Origin: Pirellulales bacterium
Lineage (GTDB): Bacteria; Planctomycetota; Planctomycetia; Pirellulales; JAICIG01
Length of the DNA stretch: 7,001 bases
Assembly (NCBI GenBank): GCA_025924495.1
Contig: JAICIG010000414.1
Coordinates: 1-7,001, forward strand
Reading direction: 5' to 3'
Part shown: positions 5,078 through 7,001 of the stretch, piece by piece
How the letters are laid out: each line of letters begins with the position of its first letter
Numbering within the stretch: position 1 is the first letter of the stretch
Position numbers and translations under genes: made by a program
Notes under the pieces: model-generated
Database searches by the model: none
Told to the model about the DNA's origin: nothing
What the model saw: only the letters and a program-made list of their open reading frames with translations

Positions 5078-6194
5078 TCCCCGCCGGCGGCGTGTCGATC
5101 CAGCGGCGTTCGGCGTAGGAGCGTAAGACGGCATCGGCGATGAGTTGGGCGTTCAGGCCGTCGTAGAAACTGGGGATGGCGTCACGGCCGTCAAGGATTG
5201 CGGAGACGAACTCCCAAACGAGGTCATAACGAAAGACGGTGGCAGGCTTGCCTTCGGCAGGGTTGCGAGGGCTGTCGGCCGGCTTGAGGAATTCGGCGGG
5301 AACCGTCTCGGGCGCCAGGTCGTGGCCGGTGCGCCCGAGCAAGATCGTGTTGGGTTCGTGCAGGCGATAGACGGCGGAACCTTCGGAGCCGTTGATCTCG
5401 GCCCACTCATGGCCGAAACCATCGCGATGATAGCCCTTTGCAAGGGTCGTGCCCTCCCACACTCCGGTGGCGCCGCTCGAGAATTCGCCGATCAAGCTCG
5501 ACCAATCGTCGACGTTCGAGGGGTCGCAGGGCTTGCCATCGACGCTGGTCGTGCGCGGCGCAAAGCGGGCGACGGCGCCGCAGACGCGCTCGATGGGTCC
5601 GAGCAAATCCATGGCAAAGTCGAGACGATGGATCGTCATGTCGAACAGGTCGCCGGCGCCAGCCAGATGCTGGTACTGCCGCCAGCCCCAACTGGTTTCG
5701 GGCCAATCGAGGAAGCGTTGCGAGCGAAAGTGCCGCGGCTCGCCGAGTTTGCCGGAGGAGACCAGGTGCTTCATGTATCGCATCGACGGCGCGAAACGGT
5801 AGGTGAAGGCCGTCATGTGGACGACGCGATTGTCGCGCGCCGCCTCGTACATGTCCTTCACTTCACCGGCGTTCAGGCCCAGCGGTTTTTCGCACATCAC
5901 GTGCTTTCCGGCCTTGGCCGCTGCCACGGCGATGGGCTTGTGCGTAAAATTGGGCGTGGCGATGATCACGGCATCGATGTCCGGGTCGGCGCACAGGGAC
6001 TCGGCGTCGGTGGTGATCTTTTGCACGCTCCAGTCGCTGCGGCGTTTTTCGAGCAGCTTGGGATCGGCGTCGCAAACCGCAACCAACTCCGCACGCGGGT
6101 CAAGCCGGATGCCGGGAACATGGTGATAATCGCTGACCGCACCGGCGCCAATGATGGCAATCCGCACCGGAGGCAATGACCGCTTGACGCTCAT
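5073..6194 (-). CDS. Gfo/Idh/MocA-family NAD(P)-dependent oxidoreductase
   Basis: This 373-residue protein has the two-domain structure and length of the Gfo/Idh/MocA family, whose members oxidise, reduce or rearrange sugars, inositols and related polyols. The Rossmann NAD(P)-binding domain opens with RIAIIGAGAVSD (glycine motif at 16-20). It includes ATPNFTH (79-85) and the signature EKP at 102-104 in HVMCEKPLGLN, whose lysine is catalytic. The C-terminal domain has GDLFDMTIHRLDF at 181-193, where D185 and H189 occupy the family's active-site D...H positions. No signal peptide is seen, so it is cytosolic. The ATG at 6194 is supported by the Rossmann fold beginning within ten residues; the region upstream has only weak purine-rich sequence. 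The substrate cannot be read from sequence. The stop codon lies inside the right heptamer array, so the last residues (PPAGK) may have been altered by the insertion. Confidence 0.93.
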   Translation of the reverse strand: MSVKRSLPPVRIAIIGAGAVSDYHHVPGIRLDPRAELVAVCDADPKLLEKRRSDWSVQKITTDAESLCADPDIDAVIIATPNFTHKPIAVAAAKAGKHVMCEKPLGLNAGEVKDMYEAARDNRVVHMTAFTYRFAPSMRYMKHLVSSGKLGEPRHFRSQRFLDWPETSWGWRQYQHLAGAGDLFDMTIHRLDFAMDLLGPIERVCGAVARFAPRTTSVDGKPCDPSNVDDWSSLIGEFSSGATGVWEGTTLAKGYHRDGFGHEWAEINGSEGSAVYRLHEPNTILLGRTGHDLAPETVPAEFLKPADSPRNPAEGKPATVFRYDLVWEFVSAILDGRDAIPSFYDGLNAQLIADAVLRSYAERRWIDTPPAGK

Positions 6195-6254
6195 ACTCGC
6201 TCACTGGAAAAAAGCCCGGCCCCGACGAAAACCCAAAGCGTAAGACTTTCCTCA

Positions 6255-6269
6255 GCCCTTCACAAGGGC
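6255..6269. other. Short hairpin in the divergent intergenic region
   Basis: A 6-bp perfect inverted repeat, GCCCTT at 6255-6260 and AAGGGC at 6264-6269 with a CAC loop, lies 29 nt before the TANGO2/NRDE start and 60 nt before the oxidoreductase start. It could be an operator half-site pair or a leader hairpin. At this size chance is possible, and no promoter hexamers are convincing nearby. Confidence 0.3.
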
Positions 6270-6298
6270 GCCGCCAACGCCAACTGCTCGGTTTCTGC

Positions 6299-7001
6299 AT
6301 GTGTTTGTTAGCCATCCATTTCCGTACCATCCAAGGAGCGCCCCTGCTGGCGGCCGCCAACCGCGAAGAATTCTTCGATCGGCCCGCACTGCCGCCGCAA
6401 TTGGTGCAGCCCGGCGGCGAATCTCGGCAGCGCGCCGTGTGCGGCATCGATGCGCGGGCGGGCGGCACCTGGTTGGGCGTCAATGCATCCGGCCTGCTGG
6501 TGGCAGTCACCAATCGGCACAAGACGGCGTTGCCCGAGACGCCTCGGTCGCGCGGCAAGCTTTGTCTGGAGTTGCTGGCCTGCGCCACCGCCGTCAAAGC
6601 GGCGCGGTTCGCGATCGATGAACTGAAAACAGGCCGTTATGCGGGGGCAAACTATGCTTGCTTCGATGCCAAAAGCGGCATCGTGGTCCATGCCGGCGAC
6701 CGGCTTGAAGAAGTGGCCCTAGAGCCGGGACTGCATCTGTTGGCCAATCGAGACGTGAACGATCCGCATGACGCTCGATTAAACCTGGCTCGCGAGATGT
6801 TTGCGGAGGCGCCGATCGCATCCGCTGCCGATTTTTTGCCGGCGGCCAAGCGCGTTTGTGGCTATTACGTGCAAGGGGGCCAACGAGACGATAGCACGCC
6901 GCCCTCGATTGTGCTGCGCGCCGCCGACCGCGGTACGGTTTCGTCGTCTCTGATCAGCGTGACGGAGGAGTGCAACGAGAGCGCCTACCAGTATGCGCCC
7001 G
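6299..7001 (+). CDS. TANGO2/NRDE family protein, N-terminal 234 residues (3' end outside window)
   Basis: The frame from ATG 6299 is open to the window end. It begins MCLLAIHF and continues to LLAAANREEFFDRP (16-29), the signature of the NRDE/TANGO2 family (PF05742), here with NREE in place of NRDE. GGTWLGVNASGLLVAVTNR (55-73) is the second conserved block, and LLANRD later in the chain fits too. C2 would be exposed after removal of Met1, as in the Ntn-hydrolase-like view of the family. Animal members affect Golgi and lipid biology, and some members, including bacterial ones, have been linked to haem trafficking; the bacterial role here is inference. Members are typically about 250-280 residues, so little is missing. 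No Shine-Dalgarno sequence precedes the ATG, but the conserved N-terminus fixes the start. The gene is divergent from the oxidoreductase across 104 bp. Confidence 0.92.
   Translation, partial: MCLLAIHFRTIQGAPLLAAANREEFFDRPALPPQLVQPGGESRQRAVCGIDARAGGTWLGVNASGLLVAVTNRHKTALPETPRSRGKLCLELLACATAVKAARFAIDELKTGRYAGANYACFDAKSGIVVHAGDRLEEVALEPGLHLLANRDVNDPHDARLNLAREMFAEAPIASAADFLPAAKRVCGYYVQGGQRDDSTPPSIVLRAADRGTVSSSLISVTEECNESAYQYAP

Noticed and set aside
5145..6179. 344-codon plus-strand open frame
   Set aside because: It is antisense to almost the whole oxidoreductase gene, whose Rossmann and EKP motifs are clear. The antisense translation has no family features.

Overview
The window looks like chromosomal DNA from a GC-rich planctomycete-like bacterium, probably of the Pirellulales type. 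This is inferred from gene content, not from any marker gene: a cysteine-free leucine-rich-repeat protein, an exported TlpA-type thioredoxin with an unusual N-terminal half, a Gfo/Idh/MocA oxidoreductase, PepF and a TANGO2/NRDE protein, together with hairpin repeats whose loops read TAAA. There is no rRNA, tRNA, transposase or CRISPR array.

Layout. The 3' end of an LRR gene (2-412, +) converges on a thioredoxin-domain gene (468-1697, -). Divergent from the latter is a small, uncertain SEC-C zinc-motif ORF (1756-2205, +) whose 3' third runs into a repeat. The next half kilobase (2096-2541) has no convincing gene of its own. It holds three copies of a double-hairpin element, the middle one inverted, each with exactly 31 nt between its hairpins, followed immediately by an 82-nt inverted repeat that can fold as a three-way junction. 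Then come three minus-strand loci, transcribed in the order Gfo/Idh/MocA oxidoreductase (5073-6194), a broken four-helix-bundle gene (4600-4954), and oligoendopeptidase F (2729-4525). A TANGO2/NRDE gene (6299 to the window end, +) is divergent from the oxidoreductase and is cut by the window edge.

The most unusual segment is 4526-5077. A four-helix-bundle (23S rRNA intervening-sequence protein family) gene, inactivated by two single-base frameshifts, lies between opposed arrays of a 7-nt tandem repeat (consensus TCTACTG). These arrays contain a 31-bp inverted repeat with 29 of 31 matches. One array supplies the stop codon of the oxidoreductase gene and the other forms the immediate 5' leader of pepF. 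The layout suggests a small cassette or mobile unit inserted exactly between two genes.

The intact genes do not form an obvious pathway. They look like separate housekeeping or accessory functions: peptide degradation, sugar or polyol redox chemistry, envelope thiol chemistry, and possibly haem handling.
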